Shown: positions 1 to 9,398 of the stretch, in pieces
Layout: each line of letters opens with the position of its first letter
How positions within the stretch are numbered: the first letter of the stretch is position 1
Assembly (NCBI RefSeq): GCF_001682385.1
Contig: NZ_CP016210.1
Coordinates: 4,340,001 to 4,404,000 of the forward strand
Reading direction: 5' to 3'
DNA: 64,000 bases
Source of the DNA: Azoarcus olearius
GTDB lineage: Bacteria > Pseudomonadota > Gammaproteobacteria > Burkholderiales > Rhodocyclaceae
Position numbers and translations under genes: made by a program
The notes under the pieces: generated by a model
The model's input: the letters and a program-made list of their open reading frames with translations, nothing else
What the model was told of the DNA's origin: nothing
The model's database searches: none

Positions 1-582
1 CGCGAACAGCGCCGCCCCCAGGTGGCTCGCCGCGTCGCCCGCGACCACCGGCAGCCCGGCGCCATCGCCGCCGGACAGCCGCACGAAGGCGTCGCCGCGC
101 AGCAGCGCGTCACCCAGCGCCGAGGGCAGGGTCGCCGGCAGCAGCGGCGCCGGACAGCCGGCCAGGCTGGCATCGAAGCTGTCCACCGTCGCGAGCGGAT
201 CCAGCCCGGCGCGCGCCACGTCCTCCAGCGCCGCGGTCCACCGCGTCAGCGCGCCGAGCGTGGCGGCGGTGGGGCTGAAGGCGGGCAAGGGCGCGCACAG
301 CGTCAGCGGAAAATAGCGCCCCACCCGATCCACCGAGGGCAGCACGATGCCCGCCCAGGCGCCGGTATCGAGCGTGCGCTCGCCGAGCACGAAGCGCCAC
401 ACCGGGGCGGTGAGAAAGCTGTCCAGCCAGGCCGCGCCGAGGTGTTCCTGGCTGTAGGCGAGCCCGCGCTGCAGCCAGCCATCCCACGCGGCGACGAAGC
501 CCTGCGGCAGGCGCCGGCTGGCGAAGTCGCCGAGCGCCGGCAGCTTGCCGTACCAGCCGGGGGCGCTTTCGCCGGGCAGCAT
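1..582 (-). CDS. tagF: TagF, type VI secretion accessory protein (partial, C-terminus outside window)
   Basis: The reading frame starts with ATG at 582, two bases after the tssM stop, and stays open to base 1, giving 194 residues of an incomplete protein. The N-terminus reads GWYGKLPALGDFASRRLP, followed by a W-D-x-W-L-Q segment, which is the hallmark of the TagF (BMA_A0400) family. TagF proteins are cytoplasmic post-translational regulators that restrain T6SS assembly in systems such as the Pseudomonas H1-T6SS. Its place directly behind tssM agrees with many clusters. The C-terminal part, which in some relatives is fused to a PppA phosphatase, cannot be seen. Identification rests on motif and context. 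Confidence 0.85.
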   Translation of the reverse strand, partial: MLPGESAPGWYGKLPALGDFASRRLPQGFVAAWDGWLQRGLAYSQEHLGAAWLDSFLTAPVWRFVLGERTLDTGAWAGIVLPSVDRVGRYFPLTLCAPLPAFSPTAATLGALTRWTAALEDVARAGLDPLATVDSFDASLAGCPAPLLPATLPSALGDALLRGDAFVRLSGGDGAGLPVVAGDAASHLGAALFA

Positions 583-584
583 GC

Positions 585-3500
585 TCACAGCCCGGACGGG
601 CAGCGGAAATCCACCAGCTCGCGCAGGCGGAAGGGGTTCTGCACGCTGTTGGTGGTCACTTCGAACACCGCCGAGCGGCCATCCACCACGAAGGTGGCGC
701 GGAACTTCTCCGGCAGCGATGTCGGCGTGATGTTGGCCTTGTCGAGCATGCGGAACAGCGCCCAGGGGCCGTCGGTGGCGATGCCGGAGGTGCCGCTCTG
801 GCCCGGCGGGGTGATCTGCACCCGCACCTGCAGGCCGCCCTTGGGGCCGGGCCACTGCACCGACTGCGGCACCTGCGGACCATGCGCGTAGTTCACCAGC
901 TGACCGTCTACATCGAGCGTGAAGTGGGTGATCGCGGGGTCCATCTCGATGGGCTTGAAGTCCAGCCGCAGGTTGCCGCCGCTGCGGAAGAACACGTCGC
1001 GGATCACCGAGGCGCGCTGGAACTGCACCAGATTGCCAGGGGCGCCAAGCGACTGTTCCTGCACCTTGCGGAAGCTCCACGGCGAGGTGCCGACATCCAC
1101 ATACTGCGCCAGCTGCTGGTTGAAGAAGCTGTCGAACTTGCCGCCGGGGCCGAACAGCGCGGCGAAATCGTCGCGGGTGACGTCGCGCGCGCTGCTGCGC
1201 ACGAAGGGATAGCGGCCGTCGGTGGCCTGACCGCAGAACTGGCCGACCTGGGTGGCCACCGCGGTGGACAGCGATTCGCGCAGCGAACTCAGCGCCTGAC
1301 CGGTGCCGGCGGCGGAGAGCTGCTGCAGCATCGAGCGCACCGGCTCGGGCATGCGCGCGCTTTCCGCCTTGACGCGCGCGGTGGCATCCGACGGCGGCGG
1401 CGCCACCTTGTCGCGCAGCGCGGTTTCGGTGGCCGACAGATTCACGTACACATCGTTGAGCAGCGTCACCACCGCATTGATCGGGGCGGTGTTGCCGTCG
1501 CCGGTGACGAGCTGGCGCAGCGCCACGAAGCGGTCGTCCACGATGCGCTCGATGCCGGCACCGGCGGCGGCGCCCTGGCCGGGCTGATTGGCGCCGAAGA
1601 TCATGCGGCCGAGTTCGCTGCGGGCTTCCGCCACGCGCTGCTGGGCCTTGTCGATCACCGACTTGTCCTCGGTAGCGACGATCAGCGTGGTCTCGCGCGA
1701 CATCGCCTTCATCAGCTTGGGCAGCGGCGAATCCGCCGCCGACAGCACGCGCGCCACCTGGATGCTCTGCTGCAGGCTGCCGGCGCGCTGCACCGCGATG
1801 TCGTCGATGTAGGCTTCCCACACGCGGGCGTAGTCGGTCAGGTAGAGCCGGCGCACTTCGTCCGCCACCTGCTTGGCGCCGGCGGCGTCCGGCTTGGCCG
1901 AGGCGGTGCCGAGCACCCACGGCTCTTCCTCGGCAAGGTGGGCGGAGACGCGCTCGACCTGCGGGTCGAAGCCCTTGTGGTAGCCGTCGAAGCTGTACAG
2001 GCCGGGCACGCCGCGGGTCAGCGGCTGGCCGCTCTTGCGCACGAACACCAGCGAGGCCGACGGGCCGACCGCCTTCTCGACGGTGAACTCGGGGAATTCG
2101 CTGCCCACGCCCTGGCGCTTGAGGCGGCTGTAGATGCGGTCCGGCAGGGTGTAGCGCAGCAGCTGGTTGCGCACCCGCGCGATCAGCTCCGCATCCGCCG
2201 CCACCGGCGACACCACCGCGCCGTCCTTGAACAAGGCGTCGAGGTAGCCGGCGAGCGCCGCACGCTGCTCGGCGGTGGTGTCGCGCGGCAGGTTGAGTTC
2301 CCAGTCGAGGCTGATCCAGGCCTTGATCGACTCGGCATCGAAGTGCGTCGCATCGTGCAGCATGATGTAGCTCTTCAGCGCCTCGTAGGCGAACTCGAGA
2401 TTGTTGGGGTCGAGGTTGCGCAGCTGCTTTTCGACCCGCATCGCGATCCGCGGCAACAGCACGTCGCGCAGCATGCCGCGATAGGCCTGCTCCGCGGCAG
2501 CGTCGAGCTTGTCACCCTGGTACAGGCCGAAGCGCATCGACAGCGGCGCCTCGCCCTGCGGCCGCAGGTCGGTGTGCGACACGGTACGCACCGCGTCGAG
2601 CACCGGCAGGATGCCGACCACATCGTCGGAGGCGGCCACGCGAGCGTCGGCGACGACCGGCTGCACCGTCTTCACGCGCTCGCCGACGGCGTCGATGTAG
2701 GCGTCGTTGTTGTGATAGCTCAAGGCCCAGGCGAGCGCGAGCCCGACGGTGAGCACGCCGATGCCGGCAAACGTCGCCAGCCGCACCAGACCGCGGCGGC
2801 GTTCCCATTTCAGGTTGGTGCCGCCGATGCGCTGCTCGGCAAACACCACTTCGCGCAGCAGGCGGGTGATGAAGAAGCTCTTGCCGCTGCCGCTTTGCGG
2901 CGGAATCACGCGGCGTTCGAGGCCGAAGGCGGAACCGAGCGAGGACATCACGCGGTCGATCGGGCTGCCTTCCTGCGTGCCGCTGGTGAAATACACCCCG
3001 CGTAGCATCAGCGCGTGGTCGAAACCGGACGGGGCGAACACCTTGCCGAGGAAGGCGCCGAGCAGGCGGTTGGCGGCGGCGAGCTGCTGGTCGAAGGCGG
3101 CGATCGCGCCGCGCCGCGCAAGGTCGCGCTCGTCGCGCAGGCGCACCGGCAGCAGGTCGAGCACACGCTCGCGCAGGCGCCCGAGTTCGCCCGGCAGCGC
3201 CTGCAGCGCGGCGGCGGAATCGCCCTGCTGCGGGAAGGTGACGCCCCACACCTGGTCGCGCGCTTCCTTGCCGAAATCGTTGAAGAATTCGTTGAAGCCG
3301 GCGATCAGGTCGGCCTTGGTGACCAGCACGTAGATCGGCAGGCGGACGTTGAGCTGCTCGTACAGCTCCTGCACGCGGGCGCGCAGCGCGGCGGCATGGC
3401 GTTCGGCGCCGTCGGCATCCTGCGCCAGCAGGTCGCCGAGGCTGACGGTGAGCAGCACACCGTTGAGCGGCTGGCGCGGGCGATGGCGCTTCAGCAGGCC

Positions 3501-4157
3501 GAGGAAGCCCTGCCAGGCGCCGCGGTCGCTGGCCTGGTCGGAATCCTGGGTGGTGTAGCGGCCGGCGGTGTCGATCAGCACCGCGTCGTCGGTGAACCAC
3601 CAGTCGCAGTTGCGCGTGCCGCCGACACCCTTCAACTGGTGGATGCCGAGCTTCTCGGCGAGCGGGAAGTGCAGGCCGGAGTTGATCAGCGCGGTGGTCT
3701 TGCCCGAGCCCGGCGCGCCGATAAAGACGTACCACGGCAGCTCGTACAAATAGCGGCCGGACCCGGCCGACAGCAGGCGGGCAACGCCGCCCTGCCTGGC
3801 GTGCGCCGCGGCCTGGCTGTCCTTCAACACCCGCAGCGCTTCCTCGAAGCGCTTGCGCAGGGTTTCGACCTCATCGGGCGTGGCGGCCTTGTCGGCGCCA
3901 GCGTCGTCGGCCTTGACCAGACCTTCGACGAGCTGGGCGTTCTGCTTCTTCGCCTTGATCTTGCGCCACACGAGGCGGAACACCACGAAGGCGACCACCA
4001 GCCCGATCAGGATCAGCCGCGCCAGCGCGGACTCCAGCGGCGCCCAGCCGGCGACCGCGATCAGCGGACCGACGAACCAGATCACCAGCGCCAGCGCGAT
4101 CAGCCCGAGGATGCCGAGCAGCACCGGGTGGAAGAGGAACTTGAAGACGGCTTTCAT
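585..4157 (-). CDS. tssM: TssM (IcmF-like) T6SS inner-membrane complex protein
   Basis: TssM is the large inner-membrane subunit of the T6SS membrane complex and bridges TssL in the inner membrane to the lipoprotein TssJ. The chosen ATG at 4157 gives 1190 residues beginning MKAVFKFLFHP; a longer open frame upstream is low-complexity and overlaps tssL. Two hydrophobic segments lie near residues 11-35 and 45-63. A Walker A motif GAPGSGKT is at 147-154 in the cytoplasmic GTPase-like domain, and a further membrane segment precedes the long periplasmic part. The length is normal for IcmF proteins. The gene lies 31 nt behind tssL and 2 nt ahead of tagF, in the leftward arm. Confidence 0.96.
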   Translation of the reverse strand: MKAVFKFLFHPVLLGILGLIALALVIWFVGPLIAVAGWAPLESALARLILIGLVVAFVVFRLVWRKIKAKKQNAQLVEGLVKADDAGADKAATPDEVETLRKRFEEALRVLKDSQAAAHARQGGVARLLSAGSGRYLYELPWYVFIGAPGSGKTTALINSGLHFPLAEKLGIHQLKGVGGTRNCDWWFTDDAVLIDTAGRYTTQDSDQASDRGAWQGFLGLLKRHRPRQPLNGVLLTVSLGDLLAQDADGAERHAAALRARVQELYEQLNVRLPIYVLVTKADLIAGFNEFFNDFGKEARDQVWGVTFPQQGDSAAALQALPGELGRLRERVLDLLPVRLRDERDLARRGAIAAFDQQLAAANRLLGAFLGKVFAPSGFDHALMLRGVYFTSGTQEGSPIDRVMSSLGSAFGLERRVIPPQSGSGKSFFITRLLREVVFAEQRIGGTNLKWERRRGLVRLATFAGIGVLTVGLALAWALSYHNNDAYIDAVGERVKTVQPVVADARVAASDDVVGILPVLDAVRTVSHTDLRPQGEAPLSMRFGLYQGDKLDAAAEQAYRGMLRDVLLPRIAMRVEKQLRNLDPNNLEFAYEALKSYIMLHDATHFDAESIKAWISLDWELNLPRDTTAEQRAALAGYLDALFKDGAVVSPVAADAELIARVRNQLLRYTLPDRIYSRLKRQGVGSEFPEFTVEKAVGPSASLVFVRKSGQPLTRGVPGLYSFDGYHKGFDPQVERVSAHLAEEEPWVLGTASAKPDAAGAKQVADEVRRLYLTDYARVWEAYIDDIAVQRAGSLQQSIQVARVLSAADSPLPKLMKAMSRETTLIVATEDKSVIDKAQQRVAEARSELGRMIFGANQPGQGAAAGAGIERIVDDRFVALRQLVTGDGNTAPINAVVTLLNDVYVNLSATETALRDKVAPPPSDATARVKAESARMPEPVRSMLQQLSAAGTGQALSSLRESLSTAVATQVGQFCGQATDGRYPFVRSSARDVTRDDFAALFGPGGKFDSFFNQQLAQYVDVGTSPWSFRKVQEQSLGAPGNLVQFQRASVIRDVFFRSGGNLRLDFKPIEMDPAITHFTLDVDGQLVNYAHGPQVPQSVQWPGPKGGLQVRVQITPPGQSGTSGIATDGPWALFRMLDKANITPTSLPEKFRATFVVDGRSAVFEVTTNSVQNPFRLRELVDFRCPSGL

Positions 4158-4188
4158 GCGTAGCCCTGTATCGATGGCGCCGCGGCGC

Positions 4189-5493
4189 TCAGTTGCCCGC
4201 GGCCGGGAACACGATGATCTCGACGCGGCGGTTGCGCGCGCGCCCTTCCGGGGTGTCGTTGGAGGCAACCGGCTCGCTCTCGGCGCGGCCCTCGGTCTCG
4301 ATGCGCGCACCGCCGAGCTGCGGCGCCAGCACCGCCGCCACCGAATCGGCGCGGGCCTGCGACAGATGCCAGTTGGACGGGAAGCGCGCGGAGCGGATCG
4401 GACGGTCGTCGGAATGGCCGCGCACCAGCACCGAACCCTTGACCCGCGCCACCGCCTCGCCGATGCGCGCCATCAGCGGCAGCACGCGCGGCGCCAGCGT
4501 GGCGCTGGCCGGTTCGAACAGGCCGTCGCCCTGGATCTGCACCACGCTGCGGTCCGGCAGGTCGCGCACGGTCACCAGCCCTTCGCGGATTTCGGGGGCG
4601 AGGAAGCCCTGCAACCGGTCGGGCACCTTCGCCGGCACCGCGGCGGCCTGTGCGAGCGGCGCCGGCGGCGGCACCTTGAGGCCGAGGATCTGCGCGAAAG
4701 CGGGGTCGGAGTGGCGGTTGAGCGCGTAGGACGCGGCCAGATAGATCAGCACCAGCAGCAGCGCGGCAATCGCCGCGACCGCCCAGATCGGCACCGAGTC
4801 GCGCAGCGGACGCGCGCTGGTCGCGGTGGTCTGCCACTGCGGCGACAGCTCGCGCACCGGCTCGCCGCGCTCCTTGAGGATCATCTGCGCCAGCCGTTCG
4901 CGCACCGCGTCGAGCTGGGCGCGGCCGTTCTGCAGCACGCGATAGCGGCCCTCGAAGCCGAGCGCCAGGATGATGTAGAAGAGTTCGAGCAGGTTGCGGT
5001 GGGTACCGGGCTGCTCGGCGACCTTGCCCAGCAGCTGGAAGAACTTCTCGCCGCCCCAGGCTTCGTTGTGGAACTGCACCAGCAGGCTCTTCTGCGCCCA
5101 GATCTTCTCGCCCCACGGCGTGTTGGCGGCGGTCTCGTCGAGGAAGGTGCACAGCGCGTAGCGGGCGCCGACGACATGCTCGTTGAGCACGCCGACCTCG
5201 CGCGCCTTGGTTTCGAAGGCCTGCACCGCGCGCGCGAGCGTTTCGCGCAGCCCGGCGGGATCGGGGTGATGGGCCTGACGCAGCTGCGGCACCAGGTTGA
5301 GCAAGGGATTGGCGGCGGCGACCAGCGGATTGAGGCCGGCGCTCCAGTCGAGCGCGGACAGCTCAACCCGCCCGAAGCTGAAGCCCTGCGCCGGCGCCGC
5401 GGCCGCCGCCGGGCGCGCGGCGCGCGCTCCCGGGTTGGGAATCACCAGCGTACGGTCGCCGGGCGGCTGGCCGAAAGGATCGTCTTGGTTCAT
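4189..5493 (-). CDS. tssL: TssL (DotU family) with C-terminal OmpA-like peptidoglycan-binding domain
   Basis: This 434-residue protein is the second inner-membrane subunit of the T6SS. After a proline/alanine-rich start, residues about 45-210 form the cytoplasmic DotU domain (NPLLNLVPQLR, then RYALCTFLDETAANTPWG). A single membrane segment spans about 235-258 (IWAVAAIAALLLVLIYLAA). Residues about 310-430 form an OmpA-like domain with GHSDDRPI and ARNRRVEI, expected to anchor the complex to peptidoglycan. This evolved TssL type is common in proteobacterial T6SS. It lies between tssK (64 nt) and tssM (31 nt). Confidence 0.95.
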   Translation of the reverse strand: MNQDDPFGQPPGDRTLVIPNPGARAARPAAAAAPAQGFSFGRVELSALDWSAGLNPLVAAANPLLNLVPQLRQAHHPDPAGLRETLARAVQAFETKAREVGVLNEHVVGARYALCTFLDETAANTPWGEKIWAQKSLLVQFHNEAWGGEKFFQLLGKVAEQPGTHRNLLELFYIILALGFEGRYRVLQNGRAQLDAVRERLAQMILKERGEPVRELSPQWQTTATSARPLRDSVPIWAVAAIAALLLVLIYLAASYALNRHSDPAFAQILGLKVPPPAPLAQAAAVPAKVPDRLQGFLAPEIREGLVTVRDLPDRSVVQIQGDGLFEPASATLAPRVLPLMARIGEAVARVKGSVLVRGHSDDRPIRSARFPSNWHLSQARADSVAAVLAPQLGGARIETEGRAESEPVASNDTPEGRARNRRVEIIVFPAAGN

Positions 5494-5557
5494 GTCTGGT
5501 CCCGCCAGTTAGGCAGTCGCGCAGGCGCTGCCGCAGCAATGATCGGAGGGGCGGCGC

Positions 5558-6892
5558 TCATGCACGGATCGCCCACAGCGCGACGTCGAGGCCGGGGAAA
5601 TCCCCGGTGACGTACATGCCGAGGCCGCCCGAGCTGTCGAGCTGCTTCCACAGGTCGCCGCTGTTGTCGAGTTCGAAATAGGTGTAGCCGGCGTGGAAGG
5701 GAATCTGGCGCGGCGCCACCGGCAGCGGCCGCAGCGCGATGCCGGGCAGCTGCAGGTTGACCAGGTCGCGCAGCTTTTCCACGGGGCCGAGCTTGGCCTG
5801 GGTGGGAAAGCGCGAGCGCACCGCTTCGGCCGGAATCTGCGCGTTGACCGCCAGCACGAAGCCGGCCTGGCGCAGCAGGCCGCGGTCGGCAATGACGCCG
5901 ACGTAGCGGCCCTGCTTGAGATCCTGCAGCGGGATCTGCACCGCGTTCTGTTCCAGGATGGACGACAGCGCGCGGCGGATCTCGCGCATCAGCGGGTCGA
6001 ACGAATCCTGCAGCGCGTCGTGGCGGTAGGCCGGCAGCGCGGGTGGGCGCCGTTCCGGCGCGGTCAGCGTGGCGAGTTCGCCCATCAGCGCGAGCAGCTG
6101 GCTGTACAGCCGCTCCGGATGGAGCGGCCGCAGTTGTTCGAGGTGGGCCATCACCGGCAGGTGGCGATTGACCGCGAGCAGGAACAGGAAGTCGGCGATT
6201 TCCGCGACGCCGCCGGTGCCGCCCTGGCTCATGCGGCCAGCGAGCGCTTCGCCGCGCTGGCCGAGCAGCCCGAGCACCTCGCGCAGCATCGACGCGAGCT
6301 GGGGCGCGCAGCCGCAGCCGAGCACCGGCGGAATGTAGCCGCGGTCGACCAACAGGCTGCCATCGGGGCGCCGCTCGGTCACGCGCAGCACGCCGAGGCG
6401 GACGAAGGCGTCGGAGTAATCCTGCGCCAGCCCGAGCGCGAGCCGCGGCCGCCCGACCTGGACGATCTCCGCGCTTCCGCCCCCGCCCGCGGCGTCGGGC
6501 AAGGCGGCGTCGGCGACGTCGTAGCGGGCGAGTGCGTCGTCGTCGCCTTCGATGCGGTATTCCGGCATCAGCGGGCGCTGCAGTGGCAGCGTCAGCACCA
6601 CCAGCGCGTCCTTGGCGTCGGCGGGAAAGTCGAACGCAACCGGCCCCTCGTGGGCAGCGGGAAAGTCGAACGGCGTGCCGTCCGGCAGGATGCCGCTGGC
6701 GGCGCGGATCGAGACCTTGCCGATGGCGAGTGCCGCGTCATCGAGTTCCAGCGTGGAAAAACCCCAGCCGTTGGGCTGAAGCTGCCGGCGCAGGCTGTCG
6801 CCGCGCCATTCCGAATAGCGGTCCTGCTGCTGGAAATGCTGCGGGCGCAGGAACAGCCCTTCGGACCATACGACCTTGCTGAACCAGGACAT
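5558..6892 (-). CDS. tssK: TssK, T6SS baseplate subunit
   Basis: TssK is the cytoplasmic baseplate adaptor that connects the TssEFG wedge to the membrane complex. The 444-residue product begins MSWFSKVVWSEGLFLRPQHF, where the W-x-E-G-x-x-L-x-P-Q-H-F motif is diagnostic for TssK (ImpJ/VasE). Length and the absence of membrane segments match the family. It sits between tssJ (48 nt) and tssL (64 nt) in the leftward arm and should be co-transcribed with them. Confidence 0.96.
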   Translation of the reverse strand: MSWFSKVVWSEGLFLRPQHFQQQDRYSEWRGDSLRRQLQPNGWGFSTLELDDAALAIGKVSIRAASGILPDGTPFDFPAAHEGPVAFDFPADAKDALVVLTLPLQRPLMPEYRIEGDDDALARYDVADAALPDAAGGGGSAEIVQVGRPRLALGLAQDYSDAFVRLGVLRVTERRPDGSLLVDRGYIPPVLGCGCAPQLASMLREVLGLLGQRGEALAGRMSQGGTGGVAEIADFLFLLAVNRHLPVMAHLEQLRPLHPERLYSQLLALMGELATLTAPERRPPALPAYRHDALQDSFDPLMREIRRALSSILEQNAVQIPLQDLKQGRYVGVIADRGLLRQAGFVLAVNAQIPAEAVRSRFPTQAKLGPVEKLRDLVNLQLPGIALRPLPVAPRQIPFHAGYTYFELDNSGDLWKQLDSSGGLGMYVTGDFPGLDVALWAIRA

Positions 6893-6940
6893 GAACGGTG
6901 GATTCCTTCGGCCGCGCCGCCAGCAGCGGCGCAGCGCGGA

Positions 6941-7459
6941 TTAGTCGGCTTTCTTGGGCGGCGGCAACGGCGCCAGGGTGGCGGCGAGGCTGATGCGGTC
7001 GTCCTCGACGCGGATCGTCACCAGGTTGCCGCGATTGGGAACGACGGGCACGGTGGCGCGCCACACCGCGCGGTCCACCTCGCGGAACGCCGCGAGCACG
7101 CCGACCACGCGGGCGCCCTCGGCATCACGGGCATCCAGCGTGCGCGTCTCGCCGGGTTTGAGGACGATCTCCTCGCGCGCCAGCACCGCGTCGCCGAGCA
7201 CCTGCTGCTCGCGATCGAACAGCGAGAAGAAATCCGCGCCCTCGAACGCCGAGGCGTTCTTCAGCAGGTACACCCGCAACACCACCGGAGTGGGGCGGCC
7301 GCGCGTATCTATATTGATGCGGGGAGCGGCCGCGAGCGTCGGCGTCACCACCGTCGGCTCGGGCTTGGGCGGTGCGACGACCGGCTTGGAGCAGGCCGCG
7401 AGCACCGCCGCGGCGACCGCCGGCAGCACGACACGCAGCGCGCTGGCGCGAACATTCAA
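6941..7459 (-). CDS. tssJ: TssJ, T6SS outer-membrane lipoprotein
   Basis: TssJ is the outer-membrane lipoprotein that docks TssM. The 172-residue product has a lipoprotein signal ending in the lipobox LAAC (Cys23), followed by a proline/valine-rich linker. A family-typical core follows, with RPTPVVLRVYLLKN and phrases such as FFSLFDREQQVLG. An AAGGAG sequence lies about 11 nt before the ATG. It is the first gene of the leftward arm and faces tssA across a 268-nt divergent intergenic region, so its promoter must be there. Confidence 0.93.
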   Translation of the reverse strand: MNVRASALRVVLPAVAAAVLAACSKPVVAPPKPEPTVVTPTLAAAPRINIDTRGRPTPVVLRVYLLKNASAFEGADFFSLFDREQQVLGDAVLAREEIVLKPGETRTLDARDAEGARVVGVLAAFREVDRAVWRATVPVVPNRGNLVTIRVEDDRISLAATLAPLPPPKKAD

Positions 7460-7727
7460 GGTGAATCTCCTTGCCCTATTACATTCGGGGTGGATTGTCG
7501 ATCAACCCGGCATTTCCCGGCAACCGCTTTGAAGGCCGCAAGCCTCTCCGTTTCGGCGTATCGACACTGTGCGCAATGCCGCACTCGGGTGCACTTTGGC
7601 CGTATTTTTTCGGTCGCGGGGATGACGGCGAATCTTATTCAATTACTATATCGCTCCAATTCGGGGGGGCCGCCCGTCAGCGTATGCGAGGCGGGCACTG
7701 CCGGCTCTCCAAGCACCGGAACACAAC
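7460..7727. promoter_or_regulatory. Divergent promoter region between tssJ and tssA
   Basis: This 268-nt gap separates the two divergent T6SS arms, so promoters for both should lie here. The part around 7600-7665 is visibly richer in A/T than the flanking genes, with runs such as gtattttttc and attactatatc. I could not find a convincing sigma-70 pair or a sigma-54 -24/-12 pair. The assignment rests on gene orientation. Confidence 0.6.
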
Positions 7728-8789
7728 ATGTCGCTGGAACTCGATCTCGACACACTGCTGGCACCGCTGGGCGATGACCAACCCTGCGGCCCCAACCTCG
7801 AATACGACGCCGACTTCCTCCAGATGGAAGAGGCCGCGCGCGGGCAAGCCGGCCAGGAGTTCGCGAGCGACAGCGGCAGCAAGGTCAGCATCGATGGCCA
7901 GGAAGCGGATTGGCCCGCGGTGCGCCGGCTCGCCGAGGGCCTCCTCGAGCGCACCCGGGACGTCCGCGTCGCGGTCTATTACACCCGCGCGCTGCTGCGC
8001 ACCGAAGGCTATCCCGGCATCCACGCGGGACTCCGCCTGATCGTCGGCCTGCTCGAACAGCACTGGGCCGGCGTCCACCCCGAACTCGACGCCGACGACA
8101 ACGACGACCCGACGATGCGGGTGAATGCGCTGGCGCCGCTGGTTGCCAACGACGCGGTGATCGGCGACCTGCGCGCCAGCACGCTGCTGCGCTCGCGCCA
8201 GTCCGGCGTGCTGACGGTGCGCAACATCGAGGTCACCCAGGGCAAGCTCAGCGCGCGCGACGGCGAACAGGTGCTGGCCGAGTCCCAGGTGGCCGGCATG
8301 CTGGCCGAAGCGGTCGCGGCCGATCCCACCCTGGCCGACGCGATCACCGACAGCGTCGCGCTCGCCCGCCAGCTCTCCGGCTTCCTGCAGGATCAGGTGG
8401 GCGCCGGTGCCAGCATCGATTTCAAGCCGCTGCAGAACGTCCTTTACGCCGTGCAGCAGGCGCTCGGCGGCGTTGCGCTGCCCGCTGCCGACGGCGCGGG
8501 CGAGGCCGCGGCCGGTGAGGAAGGCGCCCCGGCCGGCGTGCCGGCCGCCGGCGCGCCTGCGGCCCCGGGCGAAATCCGCTCGCGCGCCGACGTCGTCGCC
8601 ACCATCGACCGCCTGGTGACCTACCTCGAACGCAGCGAACCGACCAACCCCGCGCAGTGGCTGCTGCGGCGTGCCCAGCGGGTGATGAACATGAACTTCC
8701 TCGAAGCCATCGTCGAACTTGCCCCCGATGGTCTCGAACAAGCCGAGCGCATGGTCGGCGGCCAGCTCAACCCCGAGCAGGACGACTAG
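7728..8789 (+). CDS. tssA: TssA, T6SS sheath assembly/cap protein
   Basis: The 353-residue protein begins MSLELDLDTLLAPLGDDQPCGPNLEYDADF, the usual opening of the ImpA N-terminal domain, and contains the family block around YPGIHAGLRLI and MRVNALAPL. TssA proteins prime tail-sheath polymerisation at the baseplate and stay at the distal end. An Ala/Gly/Pro-rich linker near residues 255-285 separates the N-terminal domain from a short C-terminal segment, which makes this a short-type TssA. It is the first gene of the rightward arm. The ribosome site is weak (CCGGAA, about 9 nt before ATG). Confidence 0.93.
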   Translation: MSLELDLDTLLAPLGDDQPCGPNLEYDADFLQMEEAARGQAGQEFASDSGSKVSIDGQEADWPAVRRLAEGLLERTRDVRVAVYYTRALLRTEGYPGIHAGLRLIVGLLEQHWAGVHPELDADDNDDPTMRVNALAPLVANDAVIGDLRASTLLRSRQSGVLTVRNIEVTQGKLSARDGEQVLAESQVAGMLAEAVAADPTLADAITDSVALARQLSGFLQDQVGAGASIDFKPLQNVLYAVQQALGGVALPAADGAGEAAAGEEGAPAGVPAAGAPAAPGEIRSRADVVATIDRLVTYLERSEPTNPAQWLLRRAQRVMNMNFLEAIVELAPDGLEQAERMVGGQLNPEQDD

Positions 8790-8837
8790 CAAGGCACCCG
8801 CCCCAACGGCTTCACCCTTTCCTGACGGAGGACCACC

Positions 8838-9347
8838 ATGTCGAGCAGCAGCCAGAAGTTCATCGCGCGCAACCGTGCGCCGCGCGTGCAGATCGAATAC
8901 GACGTCGAACTCTACGGCGCCGAGAAGAAAGTCCAGCTCCCGTTCGTCATGGGCGTGCTGTCCGACCTGTCGGGCAAGCCGGCCGAACCGCTGGCGCCGG
9001 TGGCCGACCGCAAGTTCCTGGAAATCGACGTCGACAATTTCGACAGCCGCATGAAGTCGATGAAGCCGCGGGTCGCCTTCCAGGTGCCCAACACGCTGAC
9101 CGGCGAAGGCAACCTGAACGTCGAACTCACCTTCGACAGCATGGACGACTTCTCACCGGCCGCCGTCGCGCGCAAGGTGGATTCGCTCAACAAGCTGCTC
9201 ACCGCCCGCCAGCAGCTCTCCAACCTGATCACCTACATGGACGGCAAGACCGGCGCCGAGGAACTGATCGCCAAGGTGCTGCAGGACCCCGCGCTGCTGC
9301 AGACGCTGGCCGCCGCGCCCAAGCCCGAAGACAAGCCGGCCGAATAA
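8838..9347 (+). CDS. tssB: TssB, small contractile sheath subunit
   Basis: TssB (VipA) pairs with TssC to form the contractile T6SS sheath. The 169-residue protein opens with SSSQKFIARNRAPRVQIEYDV and continues with the family block LPFVMGVLSDLSG, both typical of the VipA/ImpB family. A strong GGAGGA ribosome-binding site lies ahead of the ATG. It is followed by tssC after 51 nt. Confidence 0.97.
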   Translation: MSSSSQKFIARNRAPRVQIEYDVELYGAEKKVQLPFVMGVLSDLSGKPAEPLAPVADRKFLEIDVDNFDSRMKSMKPRVAFQVPNTLTGEGNLNVELTFDSMDDFSPAAVARKVDSLNKLLTARQQLSNLITYMDGKTGAEELIAKVLQDPALLQTLAAAPKPEDKPAE

Positions 9348-9398
9348 GCCCGCGCTTCACCGCACACCCAGCCCACATCCGGAGCCGAGGAACACACC

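Noticed and set aside
882-3005. Long plus-strand open frame opposite tssM
   Set aside because: It is a histidine/arginine-rich shadow of the GC-rich tssM gene, with no domain or ribosome site.
7460-7727. Possible sigma-54 promoter between tssJ and tssA
   Set aside because: T6SS genes can use sigma-54, but no TGGC-N7-TTGC type pair with correct spacing was found.
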